A stretch of DNA of 64,000 nucleotides. It comes from Rhizobium leguminosarum bv. trifolii WSM1325. GTDB lineage: Bacteria; Pseudomonadota; Alphaproteobacteria; Rhizobiales; Rhizobiaceae. The notes under the pieces are model-generated. The model saw only the letters and a program-made list of their open reading frames with translations. It was not told the origin of the DNA and made no database searches. Positions 1-7,580 of the stretch are shown in pieces. Positions within the stretch are counted from its first letter, which is position 1; each line of letters starts with the position of its first letter. The stretch spans positions 434,001 to 498,000 of the forward strand of contig CP001625.1 of the NCBI GenBank assembly GCA_000023185.1, read 5' to 3'. The translations under genes and the position numbers were made by a program.

Positions 1-162
1 GGCATATCGATCGCCTTGGCGCTGTCCCTTCCGGAAACGCCCTTCAAGGCGGCTCTGCTTGCAGCGACCTATGCCGTCGTGATCTTCTCGATCGTGGTTC
101 AGGGACTGACGCTGGCGAAAGTCGCCAGCCGCGCGTTGCGGCCATCCGGCCCTTCGCTGTAA
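1..162 (+). CDS. C-terminal end of a CPA1-type Na+/H+ antiporter (cut by window start)
   Basis: The open frame ends at the TAA at 160-162 and covers about 53 C-terminal residues. It aligns base for base, with few changes, to 51764-51925, the end of the complete antiporter in this window. The residues are the hydrophobic last helices of a cation:proton antiporter (inner membrane, Na+ or K+ exchange for H+). Whether this upstream copy is complete cannot be seen. Everything downstream to about position 1108 repeats the order found after the second copy. Confidence 0.75.
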   Translation, partial: GISIALALSLPETPFKAALLAATYAVVIFSIVVQGLTLAKVASRALRPSGPSL

Positions 163-192
163 AGAATAACAGTAGCTTGAGTGGACGCCGGA

Positions 193-303
193 ATGAACAT
201 CAACAAGAAGTGGATACCCTTCGTAATCGTCATCCTAGCCCTCCTCGCAGTAGCGCAAATCGCCCTCGTGGGCGCGGGGGCGATGGGATGGTTCGGCTCG
301 TAG
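193..303 (+). CDS. 36-aa single-pass membrane peptide (copy 1)
   Basis: ATG at 193, TAG at 301-303. Basic N-terminus (MNINKKW), one hydrophobic helix of about 22 residues, ending GAMGWFGS. The same peptide is encoded at 51957-52067; the two differ by only five conservative residues while several further codons differ silently, which is what purifying selection on a protein leaves. It follows the antiporter gene closely in both copies and may be a small accessory protein of it; function unknown. Confidence 0.6.
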   Translation: MNINKKWIPFVIVILALLAVAQIALVGAGAMGWFGS

Positions 304-395
304 CGAGATGGCCGTTCAGAAAGATAGCCGCCGAACCGCCCGGTCACATCGGCAACAACGGCTATTAGACCAGGCGGAAGCGAGGTGACGGCGCC

Positions 396-815
396 ATGAG
401 GGTCGCCATTCATACGCTCGGCACGCGCGGAGATGTTCAGCCCTATGTCGCTCTGGCACTGGGATTGATCGAGCGAGGACATCGAGTACAGCTCGCTGCT
501 CCGGTTCAGTTCGAGAGCATGGTGCTAGACCACGGCATCGCATTCGCCTCCCTTCCCGGAGAGTTTCTCGCTCTTCTCGATACTCCTGAAGGAAAGACGG
601 CGATCGCCGGCAGCAAGGGCTTCAGTGCCGGCTTCAAGCTGCTCAAGTACGCCCGTCCGCTGATGCGAAGCCTGTTCGACGCGGAATGGAAAGCAGCCAA
701 GGCCTTCACACCCGATATCTTCGTGCATCATCCGAAAGCAATCGCGGTGCCACACATGGCAGAGGCGCTTCAGCGCCCCGGCTTCATCGAGGCTGCTGCG
801 AACAAACTGCATTGA
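396..815 (+). pseudogene. GT1-family glycosyltransferase with large in-frame internal deletion
   Basis: 139 codons starting MRVAIHTLGTRGDVQPYVAL. Residues 1 to about 128 match the N-terminal acceptor domain of the intact 413-aa enzyme at 52158-53399; the last eleven residues match its C-terminus. Exactly 822 bp (274 codons) are missing, so the frame is kept. The lost part includes the whole nucleotide-sugar domain with the HHGGAGT motif, so the product cannot be a working glycosyltransferase. Part of the duplicated block 1-1108. Confidence 0.85.
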
Positions 816-824
816 GCCCCATGA

Positions 825-1022
825 ATGGCGTCCTGCCCGGTCGAGAGGCCATTCGTGCCAAGCGGGCAAGATCGGGAGAGGGCGATAAACTACAGCAATG
901 CCGCAATGTGCGTACGCGAAAGGTATGCTCGCCTACAAGATCGATGGCTTGCATTTCATGCGCGGTTCTCTCGATATATCTATCGATTGAGATCCAGCGC
1001 TTACGCAGCGGAAGGTCAATGA
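825..1022 (+). CDS. possible 65-aa protein between glycosyltransferase and DUF2062 genes
   Basis: Open frame whose TGA directly precedes the ATG of the DUF2062 fragment at 1023. The C-terminal part (DRWLAFHAR, then RYIYRLR and AAEGQ) is also readable in the second block before 53607, but there a one-base difference breaks the frame. No family recognised. Either a small real gene decayed in the other copy or a chance frame. Confidence 0.25.
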   Translation: MASCPVERPFVPSGQDRERAINYSNAAMCVRERYARLQDRWLAFHARFSRYIYRLRSSAYAAEGQ

Positions 1023-1108
1023 ATGCTGTTTAGGAGACGGAAGCCGCTCTCACTGGCTCAGCGGATCCGTGCCGTCTTTTGGCCATCCAAGGGGCTATTG
1101 CGGTCCAT
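1023..1108 (+). pseudogene. 5' fragment of DUF2062 gene
   Basis: First 28 codons (MLFRRRKPLSLAQRIRA...) match the intact DUF2062 gene at 53607-54140. Similarity stops abruptly near 1108, where sequence resembling a P450 gene begins. This is the right-hand breakpoint of the duplicated block. Confidence 0.75.
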
Positions 1109-1151
1109 CGTCGCCTTCGATAACAGTGCACCAATCTCCAGGCTGGCGACC
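1108..1151 (-). pseudogene. 44-bp relic of a cytochrome P450 gene
   Basis: The stretch matches 19176-19218, inside the C-terminal part of the P450 gene of this window, at most positions. It sits exactly at the breakpoint of the DUF2062 fragment, so a P450 gene related to the one at 19 kb was probably once joined here. Confidence 0.45.
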
Positions 1152-1197
1152 TGATATCCATCGCTTCACCGGATATCCGTTCTCAGCTAGGCAGCAA

Positions 1198-1216
1198 GAG
1201 GGCGGACGTCGCCCTC
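1198..1216 (-). terminator. hairpin after the copper-type operon
   Basis: Perfect 7-bp stem GAGGGCG/CGCCCTC with a 5-base loop, just downstream of the leftward gene ending at 1222. No clear U-run follows, so terminator function is uncertain. Confidence 0.35.
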
Positions 1217-1221
1217 CCCGA

Positions 1222-1554
1222 TCACGCCGCCATCTTGCGGCAGCTATCGGCGCAATTGCGGCAGGCGTCGACGCAGCTTTGCATGTCGCCCACCCGCTCG
1301 CAGTCTTCGGCGCACTGGCCGCAGATTTCGGCGCATTCCCGGCAGACATGCTTGTGGTGCTCCGAGCCGATCAGCATAAAGTGCGCAGAGGTCCGGCAGA
1401 TCTCCGCGCAGGCCATCATCAGCTTGAAGTGCGAAGGCTTGGTATGTTCGCCGCCCAGTTCCAAGCAGTGGCCCATCGCCATCGACAGGCATTCGCTGTA
1501 GCAGGCGAGGCAGTTGTCGATGCAGGTCTTCATTTCAGTCGACATGTGATGCAT
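1222..1554 (-). CDS. four-helix bundle copper-binding protein (DUF326, Csp-like)
   Basis: 110 aa with 16 cysteines spaced along four predicted helices (C11, C15, C18, C22, C30, C49, C53, C71 to C104) and many His/Met. This is the pattern of cytosolic Csp3-type copper storage proteins, which bind many Cu(I) ions in the bundle core. No signal peptide is seen. The start at 1554 is supported by TAGGAG eight bases upstream, overlapping the end of the DUF305 gene, so the two are one operon. A close paralogue lies at 30903-31235. Copper binding is inferred from the family. Confidence 0.85.
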   Translation of the reverse strand: MHHMSTEMKTCIDNCLACYSECLSMAMGHCLELGGEHTKPSHFKLMMACAEICRTSAHFMLIGSEHHKHVCRECAEICGQCAEDCERVGDMQSCVDACRNCADSCRKMAA

Positions 1555-1565
1555 GGCTCAATCTC

Positions 1566-1997
1566 CTACTTGGCTTCCTTGTCCACCCACTTTGACATCT
1601 CTTCGATCTCCTTTTTCTGGGCTTCGATGACCTTCTGGGCCATCTGCTTAGCCTCATCATTGTCGCCGTACTTAAGCTCTACCTCCGACATGCTGATCGC
1701 GCCCATGTGGTGGGCGATCATGCCGCAGACGAAGGAGACGTCGGCGTCCTTCATCATCATCCCCTGCATCATGTTCATGTGCATAACCTTCATGCCGTCC
1801 ATCGACGCCTTCTGGTAGTCGGTCATGTCGCCCATCGGCATGCCGCCCGAAGGCATTACCGCCTTCGACATGTCCATGCCTTGGGACTTGCACTTCTCCG
1901 GGTAGGCTATCGTCGACTGGGCGAAGGAGCCCGACGGCAGGATTGCGAAGGAGGCGGCGGCTGCCGCGCACAGGGTAAGCTCGGTTAACGTCTTCAT
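1566..1997 (-). CDS. DUF305 family secreted protein
   Basis: 143 aa with a signal peptide (hydrophobic 8-22, cleavage near GSFAQ) and a mature part very rich in Met and His (HMNMMQGMMM, then MIAHHMGAISMS). This is the DUF305 signature; the family is periplasmic and often found with copper-resistance genes. The upstream frame ends in ATGA overlapping this start, and the four-helix protein follows 11 bp downstream, giving a three-gene copper-type operon. Confidence 0.85.
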   Translation of the reverse strand: MKTLTELTLCAAAAASFAILPSGSFAQSTIAYPEKCKSQGMDMSKAVMPSGGMPMGDMTDYQKASMDGMKVMHMNMMQGMMMKDADVSFVCGMIAHHMGAISMSEVELKYGDNDEAKQMAQKVIEAQKKEIEEMSKWVDKEAK

Positions 1998-2367
1998 CTT
2001 TCGATCTCCGAAATCTGGTTGAGGTTGATTGGTCTGTCTCGGCCTGGCGGAGATCGGGGCGGCGGGTCGATTGCGCGGATCAGAAGGTGCGGCCTGTCGA
2101 CGGGCTGCGTCCGTTCATGCCTCTCCGGTTCGAAGCGCGGAGCCGCGACCTTGGCAAGTTGCGGAAGAAGCGGACAGCAGTGCACCGTCGAACAGCACCC
2201 GGTCTGCGGGTCGTCGGCATGCCCCGGATGGTGATCGCGGTGCGCGACAACGGCGCAGGCTGGCTTTGAAGAGTACTCGGCGCTGCGGCCACGTCAAAAG
2301 GATTCGCCGCAATGAGGATCGCGAAGACCAGAAGCTGAGTGTAGCGGAAGATGCTTCCAAGTCTCAT
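1994..2367 (-). pseudogene. frameshifted small secreted Cys/His-rich protein
   Basis: Starting at the ATG at 2367 (GGAAGGGAA upstream) the first frame gives a signal peptide (RYTQLLVFAILIAANPFDVAAA). Near 2270-2290 the sensible reading moves to another frame, which gives AHRDHHPGHADDPQTGCC followed by STVHCCPLLPQ and a Pro-rich tail, and ends in a TGA overlapping the DUF305 start (ATGA). The metal-ligand-rich middle and the coupled stop argue that the two frames were one protein of about 120 aa. An indel or a sequencing error splits it. Looks like a periplasmic metal-binding protein; family not certain. Confidence 0.55.
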
Positions 2368-2392
2368 TCGGCTGAGTTCCCTTCCGGCTCCG

Positions 2393-2417
2393 AACTGGGA
2401 GTCAGCAGAAATGTTCC
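2393..2417 (-). promoter_or_regulatory. EcfG-type promoter of the copper-type operon
   Basis: On the minus strand GGAAC (2417-2413), 16 bases, AGTT (2396-2393). This fits the EcfG consensus GGAAC-N16/17-(C)GTT and lies about 25 bp before the start at 2367. Confidence 0.5.
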
Positions 2418-2514
2418 AATGAAAGGTTGATCTGTAGCACGCAATTGTTTTGGCAACCGGGCGATGAGATAGCATTAACCGTCGCCGGCTAGTCTGCGCC
2501 TCCCGCTCGGAAAT

Positions 2515-2890
2515 TTGATAAAACCTGACAATTCGCTGGTCCAGATAGGACTTCACTGGCTGATCGCCCTCCTGGTGCCGGTCCAGTATCTGAAGGGCGG
2601 CAGAGCATTGAGAGAACCCACCCCCCATCCAACATGGGCATGACGGCGGCGTACTGAGGCGTCGTCCAGCAGCATCTCCACAACTACTCAGGTGTGGCGA
2701 CCGGACTGCTGGTGGGCCAGCGCTCGTCGTCATGCAGCAGGTGGCAATCACCAATGCCGCGGCTGGTTCGTCGTCTTCTTCAGACCCCCGAAACCAGCGC
2801 ACCCAGCTCATGGATTGGGAGAGCAGCCGTGGCTCTTCACCACGCCTTCTACGCCGCGGGCGATCGACCTTGAAGCAAAGGTGCAATGAA
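2515..2890 (+). pseudogene. cytochrome b561 relic
   Basis: TTG at 2515 opens a frame reading IKPDNSLVQIGLHWLIALLV, typical of the first helix of cytochrome b561 with its heme His (LHW). It stops at about 2640. Further on, other frames give QHLHNYSGVATGLLVG and RAAVALHHAFYAA, which match the second and third helices. Several frameshifts; not functional. Confidence 0.5.
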
Positions 2891-3395
2891 TCTGCGATCG
2901 CGACCCGGCATCAGACACAGGGACTCATGAGGTAAGGAGCGCCGTGTGTACGTTTTGACAGAAACTTCTGAAGCAGCACGCATTAATGAGCGTTGAAAGA
3001 GGTGTCCTTGTTGACGTGTTACTTTCATGCCACGCACATGGATGGTTCGGTATCGGAGACCGAGGGCCGGGAATTCCGCGATCTTCATGTCGCAACTGAA
3101 GAAGCAGAGGCTTCCTGGTCGCAATGGCGCTTTTGTCCAGAAGGCACAGAATTCCCCTTGGCATCCCGATCCGCGGCAAGGAGGGCACGATCTCACGAGA
3201 TGTTTCCGTCGAAGCCGCCATCACCGAGATCGCCAAAAACCAGCAGGCGCGTGCTTCCACTTTGCTGGGTATCTCCGCAAACTCCGGAACTAATGCCGTC
3301 GGTGAGCGTAGGGGCATGCCGTACGGAGGCAATTTTGACACCGCGATCCTTCGATGCCTCTGTGCGACCAACTCCTTCTGTCGATAATCAGGTAG
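2890..3395. other. non-coding/decayed stretch with possible DUF6894 relic
   Basis: No convincing gene. Around 3010-3115 the plus strand reads CYFHATHMDGSVSETEG then REFRDLHVATEEAEAS, which resembles the start of a DUF6894 protein (aromatic-F-H, then acidic turn, then DL..A..EA). Without start or end it is at best a relic. Confidence 0.3.
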
Positions 3396-3560
3396 CCTTG
3401 ACCGCGGACGTGTCGCCGATGGTCGGGATTACGAAGTGACGCATGAGGCGGCGAAGGAAGGCGCGTCTAAAGATGCCGCGAAGAAGACCGGAATGTCAGC
3501 AACACCCGCAAGAAGGCCGAAGACAAACTCGCGCCAGTTTGGGACTTTGTGCCGGGACGA
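3396..3560 (+). pseudogene. DUF3606 relic
   Basis: One frame reads LDRGRVADGRDYEVTHEAAK then EGASKDAAKKT; after a shift another reads NVSNTRKKAEDKLA. Together they match the small DUF3606 proteins common in rhizobia (D.GRVA.GQDYEV...KKA). The frameshift and lack of a start show decay. Confidence 0.45.
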
Positions 3561-3620
3561 CGTGGGATTATATTACGCGCGGTGCGGGTCGGTGCAAGCT
3601 TTGGGCCCTGGGGCGGCGGC

Positions 3621-4388
3621 TCAAAGCGTATGATGATGGCGATTTCCGTTTAGTTGGACGGGCAGAGCCGACGGCTGCGGCGAGTTCTCAATCAGCCGCT
3701 CGTATTCCTGCTCTGGCACACCATAGCAGCCGCCTGCGATTTCGATCAGCATGTCGCGATCAAGGATGCGGACGTTACCGCGTGTCGATTTGATGGCGTG
3801 CATGCCTTCAAGGATGTGCAGCTCATCGGTGACGCCGGCTCGCCTGACACCCAGCATCAATGCCAGGAAATCATGCGTAAGCGGCAGATCATTGCCCTCG
3901 ATGCGGTCGTGACACATGAGCAGCCAGCGCGCTAGGCGCTCATGCGTGTGGAATTTCGCCGCAGCCAGCGCCGTGTGGGCAAGCTGCAGCTCGCAGGTGT
4001 GGACATAGCGCAGCAGCAGTTGCCGCACATCCGCGTTCTCAAGCGTCGGAAGAAAATCCTCCTTAGCGACCTGAAGCCCGTGGCCTGACACTTGCATGAA
4101 GGTCTTATTTGGCGTCCGATCCACGCCGAGGATAACGGGGTATCCCGCAATCCCTTCGCGGCCGATGTGGCGGACTTCGAGGCTTCTGCCCTCGGCGCTC
4201 TCGGCGACCATCGAGGCGAGGCCGCTTTCGATAAAGCACACATGCTCGATTGGTTTGCGCGGCAGCACGAGTGGGCGTTTGACAGGAAGATCGACGGGTT
4301 CAAGGAACGGCGCGAGAAGCTCGAAGGCATCCTCCGGAAATCGCCGCAACAATCTGTTATTTACCCGCCTCCGCAGCAATTCAGTCAT
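3621..4388 (-). CDS. Crp/Fnr family transcriptional regulator (copy 1)
   Basis: 255 aa. An N-terminal cyclic-nucleotide-like sensor domain (about residues 30-150, with PIEHVCFIESGLAS and HIGREGIAGYPVILG) is followed by a winged-helix domain (about 165-235, LTHDFLALMLGVRRAGVTD). No Cys cluster for an Fe-S sensor is present, so it is not a classical Fnr; ligand unknown. First gene of a module (regulator, DUF6894, leftward RNA, 82-aa protein) repeated at 8.4-10.3 kb. The following 110 bp upstream hold the regulator's own promoter region. Confidence 0.85.
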   Translation of the reverse strand: MTELLRRRVNNRLLRRFPEDAFELLAPFLEPVDLPVKRPLVLPRKPIEHVCFIESGLASMVAESAEGRSLEVRHIGREGIAGYPVILGVDRTPNKTFMQVSGHGLQVAKEDFLPTLENADVRQLLLRYVHTCELQLAHTALAAAKFHTHERLARWLLMCHDRIEGNDLPLTHDFLALMLGVRRAGVTDELHILEGMHAIKSTRGNVRILDRDMLIEIAGGCYGVPEQEYERLIENSPQPSALPVQLNGNRHHHTL

Positions 4389-4502
4389 GACGTCACACCA
4401 TCCGTTGGATGGTCAACGCGACGCCATGCCTTTCGTTCGAGGGCTTCAGGCTCTGTACGGTTTTGACATTCCAACGAGCGGTCACGGGTTTGCGCGAGGG
4501 CG

Positions 4503-4739
4503 CTATTCCAGGCCGACAGCCGACCGGAAAGGGACGGTTGCAACCAACGAGCCTTCGTCGGTCATGATCTCGAAAGTCGCTCCGTCTGCCGGATCGCCCC
4601 TGCGGATCCCCTCCGCCACGATTTCACGAGCGGCGGCGACCGCTTCCTCCCGTGCCTGTTCAGGCGAAGCCAAGTCGATGCCTTCTAAATCTTCCTCGAA
4701 GACATCGTTCCGGCGGATGTGGAAAAAATACTTCGGCAT
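4503..4739 (-). CDS. DUF6894 family small protein (copy 1)
   Basis: 78 aa starting MPKYFFHIRRNDVFEEDLEG, the DUF6894 hallmark (aromatic-F-H, then acidic loop), followed by a helix (EQAREEAVAAAREIVAE) and a final strand. The start at 4739 is chosen because GGTGGAG lies upstream and the family begins there; the longer frame adds unconserved residues. Cytosolic, function unknown. An EcfG-type promoter lies 30 bp upstream. Paralogue at 9245-9475. Confidence 0.8.
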   Translation of the reverse strand: MPKYFFHIRRNDVFEEDLEGIDLASPEQAREEAVAAAREIVAEGIRRGDPADGATFEIMTDEGSLVATVPFRSAVGLE

Positions 4740-4768
4740 GGTTTGCTCCACCAACGAGAATCCCGCCG

Positions 4769-4793
4769 AACCTCTCGATAGCAAAGTTGTTCC
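4769..4793 (-). promoter_or_regulatory. EcfG-type promoter of DUF6894 gene (copy 1)
   Basis: GGAAC (4793-4789), 16 bases, GGTT (4772-4769) on the minus strand. The same arrangement and spacing is kept before the second copy (9502-9526). Confidence 0.6.
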
Positions 4794-4842
4794 ACCCGGG
4801 CTGTCGATCGACCACATTCAAACCTAGCCGCATGAGACTCAG

Positions 4843-4869
4843 AAAAAAGCCCCGCGTAAAAGGCGGGGC
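4843..4869 (-). terminator. intrinsic terminator of leftward RNA (copy 1)
   Basis: Minus strand GCCCCGC, loop CTTTTAC, GCGGGGC, then TTTTTT. Strong rho-independent terminator; its partner in the second module is at 9566-9593. Confidence 0.8.
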
Positions 4870-5129
4870 GAGTTGGGGAAGTTTGGAGGAGTAGGCCGCG
4901 TAAAAGGAAACGGATGCGTGGCCCATCCGCCTTACTCTCGGCGGCCACTCTTGTTCCTTCGTCGGCAGATTTAAAACAGGAGGCCGCGCAGAGCGTTACC
5001 GAAGGCATTGGATGAGAGGAAACACCAAACAACCTTGCCTCTGCGCGGCCATTCCCCTGGGAGGGGTGGACCGCGAAGAGTGCAAAGGGCGTTGTGCAAG
5101 GAAACATGGCTTCCCCTCCCGCGATCCGC
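4843..5129 (-). ncRNA. candidate EcfG-controlled structured RNA (copy 1)
   Basis: A leftward unit of about 290 nt is bounded by an EcfG-type promoter (5136-5161) and an intrinsic terminator (4843-4869). It contains a 12-bp inverted repeat GGCCGCGCAGAG (4982-4993) with CTCTGCGCGGCC (5039-5050) and a CCCCT/AGGGG hairpin near 5055. All are kept in the second module. A short frame from 5107 (MFPCTTPFAL) has a good ribosome site, but between copies nearly all its differences change amino acids and its stop is lost in this copy, so RNA function is more likely than protein. Confidence 0.55.
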
Positions 5130-5135
5130 CTTTCT

Positions 5136-5161
5136 AACCGGGCGCGTGCGATACCGGTTCC
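5136..5161 (-). promoter_or_regulatory. EcfG-type promoter of leftward RNA (copy 1)
   Basis: GGAAC (5161-5157), 17 bases, GGTT (5139-5136) on the minus strand; conserved at 9856-9881. Confidence 0.6.
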
Positions 5162-5290
5162 TGCGCGATTCCGTACCAATCGTTATAGAAGCGGATCGCC
5201 GCAACTGTGCGCAACCGCTTGGGAGGTTAATGCACTACCGTTTCCTTATCGCGATCCGGTGAGCTGTTGCGACACTCAAGGAGGATGATA

Positions 5291-5539
5291 ATGGCTGACT
5301 TCAATCTGTCACTCCAGATAGACGACGTGAACGTGCTTTCGGATGCCATTCGGATTTGGTGCCGGCACAATCACGCCGCGCCAACGGAACAAGCAATGCA
5401 GCTGCTTTGCAGCGCGGCGGTCGACCTCTATAATCAAGGACACAGGACGCGCGAGGAACTTGTCACGCTGCTGATCGTGAAGTTTGATAGCGCTCACTCG
5501 CTGAAGGTAAACGCGCCATCGTCCGCGTCTCATCATTGA
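5291..5539 (+). CDS. 82-aa conserved small protein (copy 1)
   Basis: Starts MADFNLSLQIDDVNVLSDAI with AAGGAGGATGATA directly upstream, which fixes the start at 5291. Contains a helix-rich core (TEQAMQLLCSAAVDLYNQGH) and ends SSASHH. No family recognised. The copy at 10047-10295 is the same length and highly similar, so the protein is under selection. Placed next to the leftward RNA in both modules. Confidence 0.7.
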   Translation: MADFNLSLQIDDVNVLSDAIRIWCRHNHAAPTEQAMQLLCSAAVDLYNQGHRTREELVTLLIVKFDSAHSLKVNAPSSASHH

Positions 5540-5864
5540 GAGTGATATCGGTCATGAATGCGGAACGCCGGCATTCGTCAATAGGTCAAAACCAGTCGTT
5601 CTCCGATCCAGGCTCGGCGGCCATCCGGTGGGAGGGGAAGGGCAAGGGGGCTCCCCTCGCCTGCCTGGGAATGATCTATCCGCTCCGAGGACTGGGAACG
5701 AATCTCCTCGCCCGATGACAGGTGTTCCTGACGACGCATGATTTTTCATTAGGCGTTGCCTGGTCGCCTTGAAAGGACTCGAACTTTCGGCATCCTCCGT
5801 CTTTGAGCTAACTAACTGATGTGATTGAAGCTCCAAGCTGTAAGCAGCCAGTTGGAATAGATGA
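5540..5864. other. intergenic region with tRNA-like 3' end
   Basis: No gene seen. At 5761-5790 the minus strand reads like the T-arm and 3' acceptor end of a tRNA (GTTCGAGTCC, then AAGGCGACCA with encoded CCA). No 5' half is present upstream. It may be the remnant left by an element that integrated into a tRNA gene. Confidence 0.3.
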
Positions 5865-6377
5865 TCACTCCAAATAGGATTGATCAGGCGCAGAGCGCCA
5901 ACCCGTCCTAAAGTTTAGCTCCGTTAACATCTGAAAGCTGTTGCACCAGCGCACTTCCAGATCATTGCAGACGTCCGGTATACGGCGGTTTGCCCGTTTA
6001 GTGCTCGGCTTTGATGCCTCGACAGTAACGACAATTCGATCCAGCCGATGGGCCAAGGCATGGGCAATCAGGAATGGGTCGCGGCCGACCTCGATGATCT
6101 CTGCATCATTGAGGTCGGGTGCATATTTTTCGATGACTATCTGAACAAGGGCTGGATTGACGTCCTCATCCAGCTTGAGCGCATCGTAATTGTCGCCGTC
6201 TTTCAGCCATTGCGCCAGTTCCGACCCTTCGGTGATCTCTTCCAAGATTTCGACCGGGATTTTCAGCGCGCCAATCTCGCCCATATGCACGAGCCAATCC
6301 CAAAACTCAGGAACACGCTGAATCGGATAGTAGAGATTGTGCGCTGTGATGAGGACGTTCGCGTCGAGAAGATGCAC
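5865..6377 (-). CDS. DUF4411 family PIN-domain toxin
   Basis: 170 aa with GTG start (AAGGGGG upstream). N-terminal LLDANVLITAHNLYY carries the first PIN acidic residue; further acidic positions in EILEEITEG and in DPFLIAHALAHRLDRIVVTV complete a PIN fold. DUF4411 proteins are toxic RNases of type II toxin-antitoxin systems. The upstream XRE/ImmA gene ends 9 bp before, the usual antitoxin-first order for this pair. Confidence 0.8.
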   Translation of the reverse strand: MHLLDANVLITAHNLYYPIQRVPEFWDWLVHMGEIGALKIPVEILEEITEGSELAQWLKDGDNYDALKLDEDVNPALVQIVIEKYAPDLNDAEIIEVGRDPFLIAHALAHRLDRIVVTVEASKPSTKRANRRIPDVCNDLEVRWCNSFQMLTELNFRTGWRSAPDQSYLE

Positions 6378-6386
6378 GCGACCCCC

Positions 6387-7580
6387 TTAAATCACGCCAT
6401 CGGTCAGCGAGAACACGTTGTTCGGCTTCACGCCAAGAATCGCCGCGGCTTTGGAAGGCGACAGGGCCCCGTCCGCCAGCATCCGTTTCGAAAGACTCAG
6501 CAGGCGATTGCCAAGCCTATGGCGGCGGACGAGATAGTAACTCGGTCCACTTTCATTTTCGCGCGCGCGTGCTCTTTGAGCCGCCTTGTTGTTCAGCCAT
6601 TGCTGGCGGAAGACAGCCGTCACCGACGACCACACTGCATGGTCGATGATTCCTGCGCGATAGAGCTTGTAAGCAACCATAGAATCGCTGACCTGCCGCA
6701 GCTCCGCGATTGCGCTAACCCGCGCCATCACAACGTCCTGGGACGCACCTCGCAACGCAACCTCGCCTGCGATCTCGGCCGAAGGCAGCAGGATACGACC
6801 CGCCACATCGTTGCAGAAAGTTTCAATGGCAGATGTCGGCCGGCCTCCGCTCACCCCCGTCTGGCCGAGCCAGATATGGGCAAGCTCGTGCAGCAACGTG
6901 AACGACCATGCCTGCTCGCTGTCCTGGTCATTGATCACCACGAAGGGCGCAACCTTGTCCGAAAGCGCGAAGCCTCTGAATAGCTCGACATTGAGCGCAC
7001 TGTGGTGACTGCCGAGATTGCCAATCAACAGTACGAAAATACCTGTTCCCTCGGCGCGTTCGCGAAGGTAGGCGAAGCCACGGGAGGTGCCTCGACCACT
7101 GCCGGATCGGAAAGACTGGAGATTGAAACCCAAACGTTCGCTGATCGCCGCAGCCAGACCCTCTGCTCCGCGGCGATAGTCATAGGAAGCAACGAATTCG
7201 AGCGGTTCGGCCTCCTCCTCACTCTCCAGCAATGACCGCACCATTTCTTGGCGAGCACGGACCTCGCGAAGTAGCGTATCGACGAGGGCTGCATCGCGTT
7301 GTGCATATTCGTCGGGAAGCGTCCGGAAATCTTCGCCACGCGCCGCGGTTGCCGGCGGTTCAGCAAGATAGAAGGTGAGCAGCGGCCGACGGTACTGTGT
7401 CGACATTTTGATCAACTGCGGGCGGGTCGGCTCAACCTGTCCGTCTTCAAGCATGGCAAGGCGATCGCTGCCCGCAATACCGCGTGCATCGCCAATGCCG
7501 AGCTTGTCAGCAGCATCTTCTACAGTGAGCCCCGCAGTCTCGCGTGCCCAACGCAGAATCAATGGGTTGACCTTTGGCAC
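6387..7580 (-). CDS. XRE-ImmA/IrrE metalloprotease-like antitoxin
   Basis: 397 aa. Residues about 10-60 form an XRE helix-turn-helix (LRWARETAGLTVEDAADKL); a zinc-peptidase domain follows with LLHELAHIWLG near residue 233 (HExxH). The COG2856 family pairs with DUF4411 PIN toxins. It probably neutralises the toxin, represses the operon, and may itself be proteolytically active. Promoter expected just upstream of 7580. Confidence 0.8.
   Translation of the reverse strand: MPKVNPLILRWARETAGLTVEDAADKLGIGDARGIAGSDRLAMLEDGQVEPTRPQLIKMSTQYRRPLLTFYLAEPPATAARGEDFRTLPDEYAQRDAALVDTLLREVRARQEMVRSLLESEEEAEPLEFVASYDYRRGAEGLAAAISERLGFNLQSFRSGSGRGTSRGFAYLRERAEGTGIFVLLIGNLGSHHSALNVELFRGFALSDKVAPFVVINDQDSEQAWSFTLLHELAHIWLGQTGVSGGRPTSAIETFCNDVAGRILLPSAEIAGEVALRGASQDVVMARVSAIAELRQVSDSMVAYKLYRAGIIDHAVWSSVTAVFRQQWLNNKAAQRARARENESGPSYYLVRRHRLGNRLLSLSKRMLADGALSPSKAAAILGVKPNNVFSLTDGVI

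Noticed and set aside
2080..2886. 268-aa minus-strand frame as one protein
   Set aside because: Its upstream part is antisense to the b561 relic; only the part from 2367 has a ribosome site and signal peptide.
4843..5107. Short protein frame MFPCTTPFAL... inside the leftward RNA
   Set aside because: Good ribosome site, but differences between the two copies are nearly all amino-acid-changing and the stop is not conserved.
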